Part shown: positions 8,265 to 17,545 of the stretch, piece after piece | Layout: each line of letters begins with the position of its first letter | Numbering within the stretch: the first letter of the stretch is position 1 | Assembly: GCF_001424565.1 (NCBI RefSeq) | Contig: NZ_LMOL01000001.1 | Coordinates: 211 to 54,405, forward strand | Source of the DNA: Arthrobacter sp. Leaf141 | GTDB lineage: Bacteria; Actinomycetota; Actinomycetes; Actinomycetales; Micrococcaceae | Length of the DNA: 54,195 nt | Direction of reading: 5' to 3' | Position numbers and translations under genes: made by a program | Notes under the pieces: generated by a model | Seen by the model: the letters and a program-made list of their open reading frames with translations, nothing else | Databases searched by the model: none | Told to the model about the DNA's origin: nothing

Positions 8265-9752
8265 TCAGCTTCCCGAATGCGCCTGCAGGAAGCTGTACAC
8301 CTCGGTTTCGTCCACGCCGGGGAACGCGCCGGGCGGCATCGCGGCCAGCAGGTGCGAGTGGGCGCGGGCGGACGGCCAGGCGTTTCCCGCCCATTCGGAC
8401 GCCAGCGCCGCCGGCGGCCGCTTGCAGCAGTTGGGGTCCGGGCACAGCGACTTTTCCCGTGCGGTGGTCTCCCGTCCGCGGAACCACTTCACGTGCTGGT
8501 ACGGCACCCCGATGGACAGGGAGAACTCGCCGTTTGCGGAGCGCTCCGTCCGCGCTGTGCACCAGTACGTGCCGGACGGCGTGTCCGTGTACTGACTGTA
8601 GGCACTGAACTTGTCGGGCACATCGAAGACGGCCCGCGACGTCCACGCCTTGCACGACGGTTGGCCCTCGATGGCGCCGGTATGGTCCTGCGGGAACGTC
8701 ACGCCGTCGTTCTCATAGGCCTTGTAGATGATGCCGCTTTGGTGGGTCTTCTGGAAATGGGTGGTGATCCCCAGATGCCGGGTGGCGAGGTTGGTGAAAC
8801 GGTGCGCGGCCGTCTCGTAGGAAACCGCAAACGCGTCCCGGATATCCTCAACAGCGATCTCCTTCGCCGCCTTGGCCTTCTGCAGGAAGTCCACCGTCGT
8901 CTGCTCAGGCAGGAGCAGCGCCGCCGCGAAATAGTTCGTGGCCACGCGCTGGGCCAGGAAATCACCGTAGTTTTTCGGCGTCTCGTGCCCCAGCACGTAG
9001 TGGCCCAAGGCCTGCAGCAGCACGGAACGGGGGTCATGGTCCTGCCGTTGGCTTTGCGTCAGGTAAATTCGGCGGTTCTTCAGGTCCGTCACCGACCGGG
9101 TGGAATGCGGCAGGTCCCCTACGTGGTGGAGGCTGAAACCCAGGTTCTCCGCGATGTCCGCGATGACGTGCTGGGACAACGGACCGGAGGTGTACCCCAC
9201 GGCGGCCAGCACCTTCTTCGCCTCCGCCTCGTACTCCGGGAAGTAGTTGCCGCGCTCGCGCATCATGGCCCGCAATCCGCCGTTGGCCCGCCGGGCCTCC
9301 TCGGGGGTTGCCACCTGTTCGTTCAGCTTGCGTTCCAGCTCGTGCAGCAGCCCCACCTGGGCTTCCAGCACATCCAGCGGAAGCCTTGAGCTGATGCGGA
9401 TTTTGGGGATGTTCAAGGTCTCATACAAGGGCCCCCGCTGGTAGCGTTCCAGCTCGATCTCCAGGGCCGCCCGGCGGCTTGGCGGTTCGGCCCCAAGCAG
9501 CTGTTCGATCCCCACCCCCAGGGCAGCGGCGAGCTGCTGCAGCATCCCGAGTTTGGGTTCCCGCTTGCCGTTCTCGATCAGGCTCAGCTGGCTTGGCGCG
9601 GTTCCCACCGCGGCACCCAGGCCGTCAAGGGTCAGGCCTGCCGCTTTCCGCAGGTGCCGGACCCTGCGGCCCAGGCTGATGACGTCCAGTTCGGGGACGG
9701 CGGCGGGGACGGTGGACGGCGCAACGTTGCGGTTCCAGCTGGTAGGCGGCAT
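8265..9752 (-). CDS. ramB: RamB-like regulator of acetate/glyoxylate metabolism (XRE + ScfR/ImmA-like)
   Basis: A 495-residue protein. The N-terminus holds an XRE helix-turn-helix (about residues 25-85, 'LRKAAGLTLDGLGAAVGTAP', 'QLSLIENGKREPKLGML'). The middle part is the ImmA/IrrE-like region of short-chain-fatty-acid regulators ('ALGHYVLGHE'; the usual HExxH metal site is degenerate). The C-terminus has a Cys cluster 'CPDPNCCK'. In Corynebacterium glutamicum RamB represses aceA, aceB and acetate activation genes when acetate is absent. Here the gene is divergent from aceA, which supports the same role. No SD precedes the ATG, so the mRNA may be leaderless. Confidence 0.88.
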   Translation of the reverse strand: MPPTSWNRNVAPSTVPAAVPELDVISLGRRVRHLRKAAGLTLDGLGAAVGTAPSQLSLIENGKREPKLGMLQQLAAALGVGIEQLLGAEPPSRRAALEIELERYQRGPLYETLNIPKIRISSRLPLDVLEAQVGLLHELERKLNEQVATPEEARRANGGLRAMMRERGNYFPEYEAEAKKVLAAVGYTSGPLSQHVIADIAENLGFSLHHVGDLPHSTRSVTDLKNRRIYLTQSQRQDHDPRSVLLQALGHYVLGHETPKNYGDFLAQRVATNYFAAALLLPEQTTVDFLQKAKAAKEIAVEDIRDAFAVSYETAAHRFTNLATRHLGITTHFQKTHQSGIIYKAYENDGVTFPQDHTGAIEGQPSCKAWTSRAVFDVPDKFSAYSQYTDTPSGTYWCTARTERSANGEFSLSIGVPYQHVKWFRGRETTAREKSLCPDPNCCKRPPAALASEWAGNAWPSARAHSHLLAAMPPGAFPGVDETEVYSFLQAHSGS

Positions 9753-9929
9753 TTATGCAGGATAAGCGAAGAAACGCATTTCTTTCCAGTCTTTTGATCT
9801 ATTTTCCGGATTGCAACTACGGAAAAGTGTTGTTCACGGAAAAGATTTGCACCACCGTACCGGCCCGCCGGCAACCGCAGCGAAGCGGCCCGGCGGCCGG
9901 AACCCCGGCGCATAAACGAGGAGACAACG
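9753..9929. promoter_or_regulatory. Divergent ramB/aceA control region with possible RamB half-sites
   Basis: This 177-base spacer is locally AT-rich. It contains AAAAGATTTGCA at 9840-9851 and GGATTGCAACT slightly upstream. Both resemble the A-run plus TTTGCA core described for RamB boxes in corynebacteria, but the match is partial. An AGGAG SD for aceA lies at the right end. Confidence 0.4.
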
Positions 9930-11246
9930 ATGACTGCAGCTTTTGAGCCCGCCCAGCAGACGCCCGGCCAGCAGGCAGCGGCCCTGGAACTTGAGTGGGC
10001 TGCCAACCCCCGCTGGGAAGGCGTGACCCGCGACTACTCAGCCTCCGACGTCGTCAAGCTCCGCGGCCGGGTCACCGAAGAGCAGACCCTGGCCCGCCGC
10101 GGTTCGGAAAAGTTGTGGAAGCAGCTCACGGAAGAGCGGCAGACCGGCGGCTACACCAACGCCCTCGGCGCCCTCACCGGCAACCAGGCCGTGCAGCAGG
10201 TCAAGGCCGGGCTGCGCGCCATCTACCTCTCCGGCTGGCAGGTCGCCGCAGACGCCAACAACTCCGGGCACACCTACCCGGACCAGTCCCTGTACCCGGC
10301 CAACTCGGTCCCCACCGTGGTGCGCCGGATCAACAACGCCCTGCTCCGGGCGGACCAGATCGAGTTCTCCGAAGGCATCCAGACCGTCGAGGACTGGCTG
10401 GTGCCCATCGTGGCCGACGCCGAGGCAGGCTTCGGCGGGCCGCTGAACGCCTACGAACTCATGAAATCCATGATCCAGGCGGGCGCGGCCGGCGTGCACT
10501 GGGAAGACCAGCTCGCCTCTGAAAAGAAATGCGGCCACCTGGGCGGCAAGGTCCTGATCCCCAGCCAGCAGCACGTCCGCACCCTGAACGCTGCCCGGCT
10601 CGCCGCCGACGTCGCCGGCACCCCCACCGTGGTCATCGCCCGCACCGACGCCGAGGCCGCCACCCTCATCACCTCGGACGTCGACGAACGCGACCAGGAA
10701 TTCATCACCGGCGAACGCACGGCCGAAGGCTTCTACAAGGTCCGCAACGGCATCGAACCCTGCATTGCCCGCGCCAAGGCCTACGCCCCCTACTCGGACC
10801 TGATCTGGATGGAAACCGGCACCCCGGACCTGGACCTGGCCCGCAAATTCGCCGAAGCCGTCAAAGCCGACTTCCCGGACCAGATGCTCTCCTACAACTG
10901 CTCGCCCTCCTTCAACTGGCGCAAGCACCTGGATGACGACACCATCGCCAAGTTCCAGCGTGAACTCGGCGCCATGGGTTTCACCTTCCAGTTCATCACC
11001 CTGGCCGGATTCCACGCCCTGAACTACTCGATGTTCGACCTTGCCCACGGTTACGCCCGGGACGGCATGAGCGCTTACGTCGAGCTCCAGGAAAAGGAAT
11101 TCGCCTCCGAGTCCCGCGGCTACACCGCAACGAAACACCAGCGCGAAGTCGGCACCGGCTACTTCGACAGCATCGCCACCGCGCTCAACCCGAACGCGTC
11201 AACACTCGCCCTCGTGGGATCCACAGAAGAAGGCCAGTTCCACTAA
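9930..11246 (+). CDS. aceA: Isocitrate lyase
   Basis: 438 residues, the usual length of the short bacterial isocitrate lyases. The enzyme cleaves isocitrate to glyoxylate and succinate, the first step of the glyoxylate shunt. The signature 'KKCGH' with catalytic Cys201 lies in '[19 protein letters not shown]'; other family blocks are '[17 protein letters not shown]' (metal and substrate binding), '[12 protein letters not shown]' and 'YNCSPSFNW'. The ATG follows AACGAGGAGACAACG. Malate synthase follows 111 bases downstream on the same strand, with a palindromic repeat between them that may uncouple their expression. The divergent ramB implies control by carbon source. Confidence 0.97.
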   Translation: MTAAFEPAQQTPGQQAAALELEWAANPRWEGVTRDYSASDVVKLRGRVTEEQTLARRGSEKLWKQLTEERQTGGYTNALGALTGNQAVQQVKAGLRAIYLSGWQVAADANNSGHTYPDQSLYPANSVPTVVRRINNALLRADQIEFSEGIQTVEDWLVPIVADAEAGFGGPLNAYELMKSMIQAGAAGVHWEDQLASEKKCGHLGGKVLIPSQQHVRTLNAARLAADVAGTPTVVIARTDAEAATLITSDVDERDQEFITGERTAEGFYKVRNGIEPCIARAKAYAPYSDLIWMETGTPDLDLARKFAEAVKADFPDQMLSYNCSPSFNWRKHLDDDTIAKFQRELGAMGFTFQFITLAGFHALNYSMFDLAHGYARDGMSAYVELQEKEFASESRGYTATKHQREVGTGYFDSIATALNPNASTLALVGSTEEGQFH

Positions 11247-11270
11247 TCCCCAGCCGCCTTTCCCACCCAC

Positions 11271-11329
11271 TTGCCCTATCACATATGGTCCCTATCGACA
11301 GCTGTTGGGAGCCATAAGTGATAGGGCAA
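11271..11329. repeat. 59-bp palindromic element, copy 1 (aceA-aceB spacer)
   Basis: The ends TTGCCCTATCAC and GTGATAGGGCAA are perfect inverted repeats. Further pairing inside (TATGG/CCATA, TCCC/GGGA) gives a long hairpin. A related 59-bp element lies at 17472-17530, with identical length and about 37 of 59 matching bases concentrated in the left arm. This looks like a dispersed REP- or MITE-like repeat. Here it could also act as a terminator or mRNA stabiliser after aceA. Confidence 0.75.
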
Positions 11330-11357
11330 CGGGGTGGACAGCCAAGGAGCAACTCCC

Positions 11358-13010
11358 ATGAACACTTTCACCGACAACTTCAGCATCAACGGAATCACCC
11401 TGACCGCGCAGCCCGTGTGCCGGCAGGACGAGGTCCTCACCCCTGACGCGCTGGCGTTCCTCGCCAGGCTCCACCGGGCCACGGCGGGACGCCGCCAGGA
11501 ACTGCTCCGGGCCCGCCGGGCACGCCGCGCCGGAATCGCAGCAGGACAGGACCCGAGGTTCCTCCGCGAAACCGAGGACATCCGCAACGACCCCACCTGG
11601 CGGGTGGCTCCCCCGGCCCCCGGCCTGGAGGACCGCCGCGTGGAAATCACCGGCCCGGTGGACAAAAAGATGACCATCAACGCCCTGAACTCAGGTGCCA
11701 AGGTCTGGCTGGCGGACATGGAGGACTCCTCCACCCCCACCTGGCGCAACGTCATCAAGGGCCAGCTGAACCTGACCGACGCCCTGGAGCGCCGCATCGA
11801 CTTCACCTCGGAGGAAGGAAAGGAATACCGGCTCCGCCCCGCCACCGAGCTGCCCACCATGGTGGTCCGGCCACGGGGCTGGCACCTGCCGGAAAAGCAC
11901 ATGCTGGTCGACGGCACCCCCATCGCCGGCGGAATCGTGGACTTCGGGCTGTTCTTCTTCCACAACGCCCGCCGCCTGCTCGCCCAGGGCAAAGGCCCCT
12001 ACTTCTACCTGCCCAAGATCGAGAACCACCTCGAGGCCCGGCTCTGGAACGACATCTTTATCCTGGCCCAGGACCTGCTGGGCATCCCGCAGGGCACCAT
12101 CCGTGCCACCGTGCTGATCGAAACCATCACCGCCGCCTTCGAAATGGAGGAGATCCTCTATGAACTGCGGGACCACGCCGCCGGCCTGAACGCCGGCCGC
12201 TGGGACTACATCTTCTCCCTCATCAAGAACTTCCGCACCCGCGGCCCCCGGTTCGTCCTCCCGGACCGGGCCCAGGTGACCATGACGCAGCCGTTCATGC
12301 GGGCCTACACGGAGCAACTGGTCCGTGCCTGCCACAAGCGCGGCGCCATGGCCATCGGCGGGATGGCGGCAGCAGTGCCCAACCGCAAGGACGAGGCCGC
12401 CAACGGCATCACCTTCGAAAAGGTCCGTGCCGACAAGGCACGCGAAGCCGCTGACGGGTTCGACGGCTCCTGGGTGGCCCACCCGGACCTCGTTCCGGTC
12501 TGCCGCGAGGTCTTTGACGAAGCCCTCGGCAGCAAGCCCAACCAGCTGGACCGGCTCCGGGCGGACGTCACCCCCGATGACCGGGCTCTGATCAACGTGG
12601 CCACCACGGAAGGGACCATCACCGAACACGGCATCAGGATCAACATCGAAGTGGGCATCCGCTACATCGAATCCTGGCTCCGCGGCAATGGCGCCGTGGC
12701 CATCCACAACCTCATGGAAGACGCCGCCACCGCCGAAATCTCCCGTTCCCAGCTGTGGCAGTGGATGTACGCCCACGCCATCACGGACCAGGGCGAGATC
12801 ATCACCCAGCAGTGGGTGGAGGAACTCCTCGATGAGGAATTCGCCCGCCTGGAGCGCTTCGACGGCGACCGTTTCGAGGATGCCCGGGACATCTTCGAAG
12901 AGGTCACCCTGGCCCAGGATTTCCCGACTTTCCTGACGCTGCCCGCCTACGCCCGCTACCTCACCGAGACCCGCGAAAAGGCCACCGTGGAGGAACTCGC
13001 CGCGGCCTGA
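11358..13010 (+). CDS. aceB: Malate synthase A
   Basis: 550 residues, close to malate synthase A length. The enzyme condenses glyoxylate with acetyl-CoA to malate, completing the glyoxylate shunt with aceA. Visible family blocks are '[12 protein letters not shown]' near residue 115, '[11 protein letters not shown]', '[18 protein letters not shown]', '[17 protein letters not shown]' (active-site Glu region), '[20 protein letters not shown]' and '[11 protein letters not shown]'. The ATG at 11358 has an AAGGAGC SD 7 bases upstream; an upstream in-frame codon at 11334 lies next to the repeat element and has no SD. No CoA-ligase or isocitrate-dehydrogenase gene is near. Confidence 0.96.
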   Translation: MNTFTDNFSINGITLTAQPVCRQDEVLTPDALAFLARLHRATAGRRQELLRARRARRAGIAAGQDPRFLRETEDIRNDPTWRVAPPAPGLEDRRVEITGPVDKKMTINALNSGAKVWLADMEDSSTPTWRNVIKGQLNLTDALERRIDFTSEEGKEYRLRPATELPTMVVRPRGWHLPEKHMLVDGTPIAGGIVDFGLFFFHNARRLLAQGKGPYFYLPKIENHLEARLWNDIFILAQDLLGIPQGTIRATVLIETITAAFEMEEILYELRDHAAGLNAGRWDYIFSLIKNFRTRGPRFVLPDRAQVTMTQPFMRAYTEQLVRACHKRGAMAIGGMAAAVPNRKDEAANGITFEKVRADKAREAADGFDGSWVAHPDLVPVCREVFDEALGSKPNQLDRLRADVTPDDRALINVATTEGTITEHGIRINIEVGIRYIESWLRGNGAVAIHNLMEDAATAEISRSQLWQWMYAHAITDQGEIITQQWVEELLDEEFARLERFDGDRFEDARDIFEEVTLAQDFPTFLTLPAYARYLTETREKATVEELAAA

Positions 13011-13023
13011 CATCCTTCCGTCC

Positions 13024-13081
13024 GCCGGCCCGGCACGCCCCTCGCAACAAGGCACCCCGAAATCCGGGGCGCCGGGCCGGC
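13024..13081. terminator. Strong hairpin between convergent aceB and the CynX-like gene
   Basis: GCCGGCCCGGC and GCCGGGCCGGC form a perfect 11-bp stem enclosing a second CCCCG/CGGGG hairpin. There is no T-run, as is common in high-GC actinobacteria. It lies 14 bases after aceB and may serve both strands. Confidence 0.6.
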
Positions 13082-13174
13082 ACGGAACCCCCGTCCCACC
13101 CCCTCCCTGAGTGGGTGGGACAATCCCGTTTTGCTGGCGGGCGTTCGGGGCCGCGTACGACGGCGGCACCCGGC

Positions 13175-14368
13175 TCAGCGGCCCCGCGGCACCTGGCGCA
13201 CGGACAAGGTGGTGCCGGCGAAGAAGACCAGTACGGAACCAAGGATCAGCAGCAGGGGCAGGGTCCAGGAACCGGACGCGTCATGGACGAAGCCCACCAG
13301 GGGCGGCGCGAGGGCCGCGAAGCAGTAGCCCAGGCCCTGCACCGTGGCGGACATCCGCCCGGCGGACGCCTGGTCCCGGGCCAGCCGGATGACTGCGATG
13401 AACACAACGGTGATGCCGCCGCCCTGGGCGATGCCGCCGGAAACGCTCCACAGCCACCACAGCCCGGGCGCCAGCAGCAACCCGACAGGAACCGCGACCC
13501 ACAGCACTCCCAGGGTGATGGCCACCGTTTTCATGCTCCAGTACTTGGCGGCAAACGGAACGCCCAGGCCGCCCACGATGGCCAGGATCTGGAAAATCGA
13601 GGAGGCCGCGCCGGCTCCGGACGCGGACATGCCGAGTTCGTCGTGCAGGTAGCTGGGCAGCCAGGCGGTCACCCCGTAATAAGAGAAAGCCTGGCCTGCA
13701 AAGCCGGCAGTCAGGCCTGCCGTGACCCAGCCGGCGCCCTTCACCGGCGGCAACGGCGCAACTGCAGGCACCTGGCCGGACACCAGGAAGGCGTTCCGCG
13801 GTCCCACCGCCAGCGTCCACCCCACGATGGCGAGGACGGCCAGGACCGCCACGGCCGCGAGCGCCGTCCGCCATCCTGCCGCGGCTGCCAGCGGGGCGGT
13901 CACCACGGACGTCAGAAAGGACCCCACGTTCAGGGCGGCCGTGTAGATGCCCATAGCGGTGCCTTGCCGGCCGGGAGCAAAATCACGCCGGATGATCAAC
14001 GGCGCCGCAATGTTGCCCACCGTGATGGCCACGCCGATCAGCACGGTGCCGGCCACCACCAGCACCGGCCCCCCGGCGGACCGCAGCAGCACACCGGCCA
14101 GGACCCCCAGGATGGTCAGCGTCACCGCGAACTCGGCCCCGAATTTTCTGGCCGCGAGGGATGCCAGCGGCGCCGCGAGCGAGAAGCAGAGCACGGGGAT
14201 GCTGGTCAGCAGCCCAAGCATCACCGGTGAGAACGCCAGTTCCGCCTGCATCAGGTCCACCACAGGCGCTACGGCCACAAACGGCCCGCGCAGGTTCAGC
14301 GCCAGCAGGCCAATGCATGCCAGCAGGATCCAGCCGGCAGGAATCCTGGCGGAAAGCCGGCCGGTCAT
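13175..14368 (-). CDS. MFS transporter, CynX/NimT family
   Basis: 397 residues with about 12 hydrophobic segments. The TM1 motif 'LALNLRGPFVAVAPVVD' and 'GVAITVGNIAAPLIIRRDF' near residue 120 are typical of the CynX (cyanate)/NimT (2-nitroimidazole) branch of the major facilitator superfamily. These are exporters or uptake systems for small anions and drugs; the substrate cannot be assigned. No cyanase or carbonic anhydrase lies nearby, so cyanate transport is unlikely. The start has only a weak SD. The gene stands alone, convergent with aceB and divergent from the 2-hydroxyacid dehydrogenase. Confidence 0.85.
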   Translation of the reverse strand: MTGRLSARIPAGWILLACIGLLALNLRGPFVAVAPVVDLMQAELAFSPVMLGLLTSIPVLCFSLAAPLASLAARKFGAEFAVTLTILGVLAGVLLRSAGGPVLVVAGTVLIGVAITVGNIAAPLIIRRDFAPGRQGTAMGIYTAALNVGSFLTSVVTAPLAAAAGWRTALAAVAVLAVLAIVGWTLAVGPRNAFLVSGQVPAVAPLPPVKGAGWVTAGLTAGFAGQAFSYYGVTAWLPSYLHDELGMSASGAGAASSIFQILAIVGGLGVPFAAKYWSMKTVAITLGVLWVAVPVGLLLAPGLWWLWSVSGGIAQGGGITVVFIAVIRLARDQASAGRMSATVQGLGYCFAALAPPLVGFVHDASGSWTLPLLLILGSVLVFFAGTTLSVRQVPRGR

Positions 14369-14504
14369 GGGCGGCGGGCGGGTCGGGGCCGAAAAATCAT
14401 CACCCCCATTGCTATCACGGCGCCCTTCCCCGCTTCAGAGTGTTGCCCCGTGAGGGCCTGCTTTACGATGAACATCACGCCATTCCGGGACAAAGGACAC
14501 CGCC

Positions 14505-15464
14505 ATGAAGCACCGCCTAGCCATCCTCGACGATTACCAGGACGTGGCCTCCGGTTTCGCCGACTGGGCCGCGCTCGAAGCCCAAGGCATCACGGTCACC
14601 ACGTTCCGCAAGCCGTTCGCGTCCCCGGAGGCCCTGGTGTCGGCGCTGGCCGGCATAACAATTGTCATCGCCATGCGCGAGCGGACCGCATTCCCCGGCG
14701 AGGTCCTGGAACAGCTCCCGGCGCTGAAACTGCTGGTCACCACCGGCATGGCAAACGCCGCAATCGACACCGGGGCCGCAGCCGACCTCGGCATCACCGT
14801 GTGCGGGACGCCGGGCTCCCCTGCCGCCGCGCCGGAGCTGACCTGGGGGCTGCTGCTTGCCCTCGCACGGCACCTGCCCGCGGAGGAGCGTTCACTCCGT
14901 GCCGGCACCTGGCAGTCCACGGTGGGCTTCGAACTCGCCGGCAAGACCCTGGGGATTGTGGGCCTGGGCAAGATTGGCCGCAGGATAGCCGGCTACGGCA
15001 AGGCCTTCGGCATGGACGTGGTGGCCTGGAGCCAGAACCTGACGGCAGAGGCTGCTGCGTCCGCCGGTGCCCGGCTGGTCAGCAAGGAGGAACTGTTCCG
15101 CGCCGCAGACGTGGCCACCCTGCACCTGAGGCTCTCAGCCCGTTCCGAGAACGTTGTGGACGAACCGGAACTGCGGCTCCTGGGGCCGGAAGGGCTCCTG
15201 GTCAACACCGCCAGGGGACCGCTGGTCAACCAGGACGCGCTGGTCAGGGCGCTGAACGGCGGCTGGATCCGCGGTGCCGCCCTGGACGTCTTCGACCAGG
15301 AACCCCTGCAGGCGGGCCACCCGCTCCTCACCGCACCCAACACCGTCCTCTCCCCGCACCTTGGCTACGTCACCACGGAAAGCTACCGCCAGTTTTACGG
15401 CGGCGCCTTCGAGGACGTCACCGCCTGGCTGGCCGGTTCGCCCGTCCGCACCATCACCGCCTGA
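14505..15464 (+). CDS. D-2-hydroxyacid dehydrogenase (NAD-binding)
   Basis: 319 residues of the D-isomer-specific 2-hydroxyacid dehydrogenase family. The Rossmann motif 'LGIVGLGKIGRRIAGYGKAF' lies at about residues 149-168. The catalytic triad is visible as Arg in 'NTARGPLVNQ', Glu in 'DVFDQEPL' and His in 'SPHLGYVT'. The closest branch is the phosphoglycerate-dehydrogenase-like group of uncertain substrate ('ILDDYQDVA' N-terminus); the ACT domain of true SerA is absent. AAAGGACA precedes the ATG. It probably starts a transcript with the GNAT gene 12 bases downstream. A possible promoter is TTGCCC at 14443 with TACGAT at 14464 (short 15-base spacing). Confidence 0.9.
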   Translation: MKHRLAILDDYQDVASGFADWAALEAQGITVTTFRKPFASPEALVSALAGITIVIAMRERTAFPGEVLEQLPALKLLVTTGMANAAIDTGAAADLGITVCGTPGSPAAAPELTWGLLLALARHLPAEERSLRAGTWQSTVGFELAGKTLGIVGLGKIGRRIAGYGKAFGMDVVAWSQNLTAEAAASAGARLVSKEELFRAADVATLHLRLSARSENVVDEPELRLLGPEGLLVNTARGPLVNQDALVRALNGGWIRGAALDVFDQEPLQAGHPLLTAPNTVLSPHLGYVTTESYRQFYGGAFEDVTAWLAGSPVRTITA

Positions 15465-15476
15465 CAGGAAGATCCC

Positions 15477-16052
15477 ATGAGCCACCTCCTTCGGCAGGCA
15501 ACAGCGGACGACGCCGGCGCGCTGGCGGAGCTGGCGGCCGTCACCTTTCCGTTGGCCTGCCCGCCGTCGTCGTCGGCTGTTGACATCGCCGCGCACCTCG
15601 CGGCGACCCTCAGCGAAGCCTGCTTCGACGACTACCTCGCGGACCCGGACATCACCATCACGGTGATTGACTCCGAGGGTGCGCTGGACGGCTACAGCCT
15701 CCTGGTGGCCCGGCCCGCCACCGACCCCGACGTGGCGGCCGCCCTGACCCTGCACCCTTCGGTGGAGCTGAGCAAGTGCTACGTCCATCCGGTCCAGCAC
15801 GGGCTCGGCGCCGCCGCCGAACTGATGCGCGCCACGCTGGCCGCAGCCGCCGCTACCGGCGCTGCGGGCATCTGGCTGGGTGTCAACAACCAGAATGAGC
15901 GGGCGCTCCGGTTCTACACCAAGTCAGGTTTCCGGCAAGTGGGAACCAAGTCGTTCCGGCTGGGCACCACCGTGGAACACGACTTCGTCTTGGAGCGTGC
16001 CCTCACCCCTGAACCGCCGGTGTGGGATATCCAACAGCGGCAGCAGGAATAG
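15477..16052 (+). CDS. GNAT family N-acetyltransferase
   Basis: 191 residues. The acetyl-CoA binding motif A is recognisable as 'VHPVQHGLGAAAELMRATL' near residue 103, followed by 'GIWLGVNNQNERALRFYTKS' and a C-terminal 'GFRQVGTKSFRLG', the standard GNAT beta4-alpha3-beta5-alpha4 pattern. The target is unknown; this branch often acetylates small amines or protein N-termini. The ATG has an AGGAAG SD and follows the dehydrogenase by 12 bases, so the two are likely co-transcribed. Confidence 0.87.
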   Translation: MSHLLRQATADDAGALAELAAVTFPLACPPSSSAVDIAAHLAATLSEACFDDYLADPDITITVIDSEGALDGYSLLVARPATDPDVAAALTLHPSVELSKCYVHPVQHGLGAAAELMRATLAAAAATGAAGIWLGVNNQNERALRFYTKSGFRQVGTKSFRLGTTVEHDFVLERALTPEPPVWDIQQRQQE

Positions 16053-16080
16053 CCGCCGCTGCCGTGCGGTTGTGCCCACC

Positions 16081-16785
16081 ATGAAGGTAGAGATCTGGTC
16101 AGACGTTGCTTGTCCCTGGTGTTTTATTGGCAAGCGCCGCTTCGAGGCAGCGCTGGCCGAGTTCCCGCACCGTGCCGCGGTGGACGTCCAGTGGCGCAGC
16201 TACCAGCTGGATCCGGCACTGCCGGAACACTACGACGGCACCGAACAGGACTACCTGAGCACCCGCAAGGGTATGGCGCCGGACCAGGTACAGCAGATGT
16301 TCAGCCATGTCACCGAGGTGGCCAAGGGCGAAGGCCTGGCGTATGACTTCGACTCGGTGGTGGTGGCCAACAGCTTCACCGCCCACCGGCTCATCCATCT
16401 CGCCGCCACGCAGGGCGTCCAGGATGCCGCCAAGGAGCGCCTGCTCAGCGACCATTTCGAGCACGGCAGGGACATCGGCGACCAGGACTACCTGGCCGCA
16501 CTGGGCCACGACCTTGGCCTGCCCCAGGCTGAGGTGGCGGAACTCTTCACCTCGGACAAGTACGCAGCGGACGTCCGCTTCGACTTCGAGGAAGCCCGGG
16601 CCCTGGGCATCAGCGGTGTGCCGTTCTTCGTGATCGACCGGAAGTTCGGACTGTCCGGCGCCCAACCCGCGGCCACGTTCACGGAGGCGCTGACCCGCGC
16701 CTGGGAGGACGCCAACCCGCTGGTGCTGGTTGACGCTGCCAACGCCGGGGAAGCCTGCGGGCCGGACGGCTGCGCCACCAGCTGA
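16081..16785 (+). CDS. DsbA family oxidoreductase, FrnE-like
   Basis: 234 residues with a thioredoxin fold interrupted by a helical insertion, as in FrnE/DsbA proteins. The active-site motif Cys11-Pro-Trp-Cys14 lies in 'SDVACPWCFIGKRRFEAAL', and the cis-Pro loop is 'GISGVPFFVIDRKFG' near residue 176. There is no signal peptide, so it acts in the cytoplasm. The C-terminus carries an extra 'ACGPDGC' Cys pair. FrnE proteins in other bacteria act as disulfide oxidoreductases in oxidative stress. The ATG at 16081 fits the conserved 'MKVEIWSD' start. A TetR gene follows 34 bases later. Confidence 0.9.
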   Translation: MKVEIWSDVACPWCFIGKRRFEAALAEFPHRAAVDVQWRSYQLDPALPEHYDGTEQDYLSTRKGMAPDQVQQMFSHVTEVAKGEGLAYDFDSVVVANSFTAHRLIHLAATQGVQDAAKERLLSDHFEHGRDIGDQDYLAALGHDLGLPQAEVAELFTSDKYAADVRFDFEEARALGISGVPFFVIDRKFGLSGAQPAATFTEALTRAWEDANPLVLVDAANAGEACGPDGCATS

Positions 16786-16792
16786 CTGTTTT

Positions 16793-16819
16793 ACTGACAC
16801 ATCGGGGTAAAGTGTCTGT
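16793..16819. promoter_or_regulatory. Inverted repeat over the promoter of the TetR gene at 16820
   Basis: ACTGACAC-11 bases-GTGTCTGT is a dyad with one mismatch. It overlaps a -10 hexamer TAAAGT at 16808-16813, which lies six bases before the ATG. This suggests a leaderless, self-repressed gene. No SD is present. Confidence 0.5.
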
Positions 16820-17470
16820 ATGCCACGGATTACAGCCGCCAGCAACGCAGACCAGCGCGCGGACACGCAGCGCCGGATCCAGACGGCGTTCGGTGAGCTC
16901 CTGTTTTCCCACGGCCTGCCCGGCCTGACCATGACGGATGTTGCCCGGCACGCCGGGGTTGGCCGCACCGCCGTGTACAACTATTACGCGGACATCGAGG
17001 AACTGCTGATCGCGTACGCGCTGGATGAGACGGAGAAGTTCCTCACCGAGCTCCGTGACTCGCTGGCCACGCTCGAGAACCCCGTGGACCGGCTGGCACT
17101 GTACGTGCGCGCCCAAGTGGTGGACCTCTCCCGCCGCCACCTCCCGCCGGGCCCTGCCATGGGCGCTGTGCTGTCGCCGTCGTCCTTTGCCAAACTGGCC
17201 CATCACGTGGGCGACCTCAGCGTGCTGCTGCAGGGCATCCTGCGCGACGGCATGGAGCAGGGCTTCCTGCCGGCCGCGGACATCAGCCAGCAGGCGCAGC
17301 TGATCCTGGGGACGCTGTCCTCCAGCGCGGCCCGCGGCAGCGACGAGGCCGCGGAACTGGAGGCACGCGTAGCCCGGACGGTGCGCTTCATCCAGCTCGG
17401 TGCCGGCGCCAGGTTTGACGACGGCGGCCGGCCCGTCCGCCAGGGGCTGGACCCCGCACCCCTCCCCTGA
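16820..17470 (+). CDS. TetR/AcrR family transcriptional regulator
   Basis: 216 residues. The N-terminal helix-turn-helix lies at about residues 34-60 ('LTMTDVARHAGVGRTAVYNY', then 'YADIEELL'). A C-terminal TetR domain follows with 'GPAMGAVLSPSSFAKLAHHV'. It is last in a same-strand run (dehydrogenase, GNAT, FrnE-like) and has its own operator-like dyad upstream, so it may regulate itself and perhaps the FrnE-like gene. The ligand is unknown. Confidence 0.87.
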   Translation: MPRITAASNADQRADTQRRIQTAFGELLFSHGLPGLTMTDVARHAGVGRTAVYNYYADIEELLIAYALDETEKFLTELRDSLATLENPVDRLALYVRAQVVDLSRRHLPPGPAMGAVLSPSSFAKLAHHVGDLSVLLQGILRDGMEQGFLPAADISQQAQLILGTLSSSAARGSDEAAELEARVARTVRFIQLGAGARFDDGGRPVRQGLDPAPLP

Positions 17471-17471
17471 C

Positions 17472-17530
17472 TTGCGCTATCAGATGTGGTCCCCATCGCC
17501 CCGGTATAACGACCAGGACTGATAGCTCAA
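17472..17530. repeat. 59-bp palindromic element, copy 2
   Basis: It starts TTGCGCTATCAG and ends CTGATAGCTCAA. Length and left arm match copy 1 at 11271-11329 ('CTATCA', 'TGGTCCC', 'ATCG' blocks shared in register), while the centre and right arm have diverged. It lies between a TetR gene end and the convergent LytR_C gene end. Confidence 0.68.
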
Positions 17531-17545
17531 CGCGAGGGCGGGGGC

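Noticed and set aside
17472..17530. Reading the 59-bp element as an ordinary terminator only
   Set aside because: Its equal length and shared left-arm sequence with the copy at 11271 point to a repeat family, though it may still terminate.
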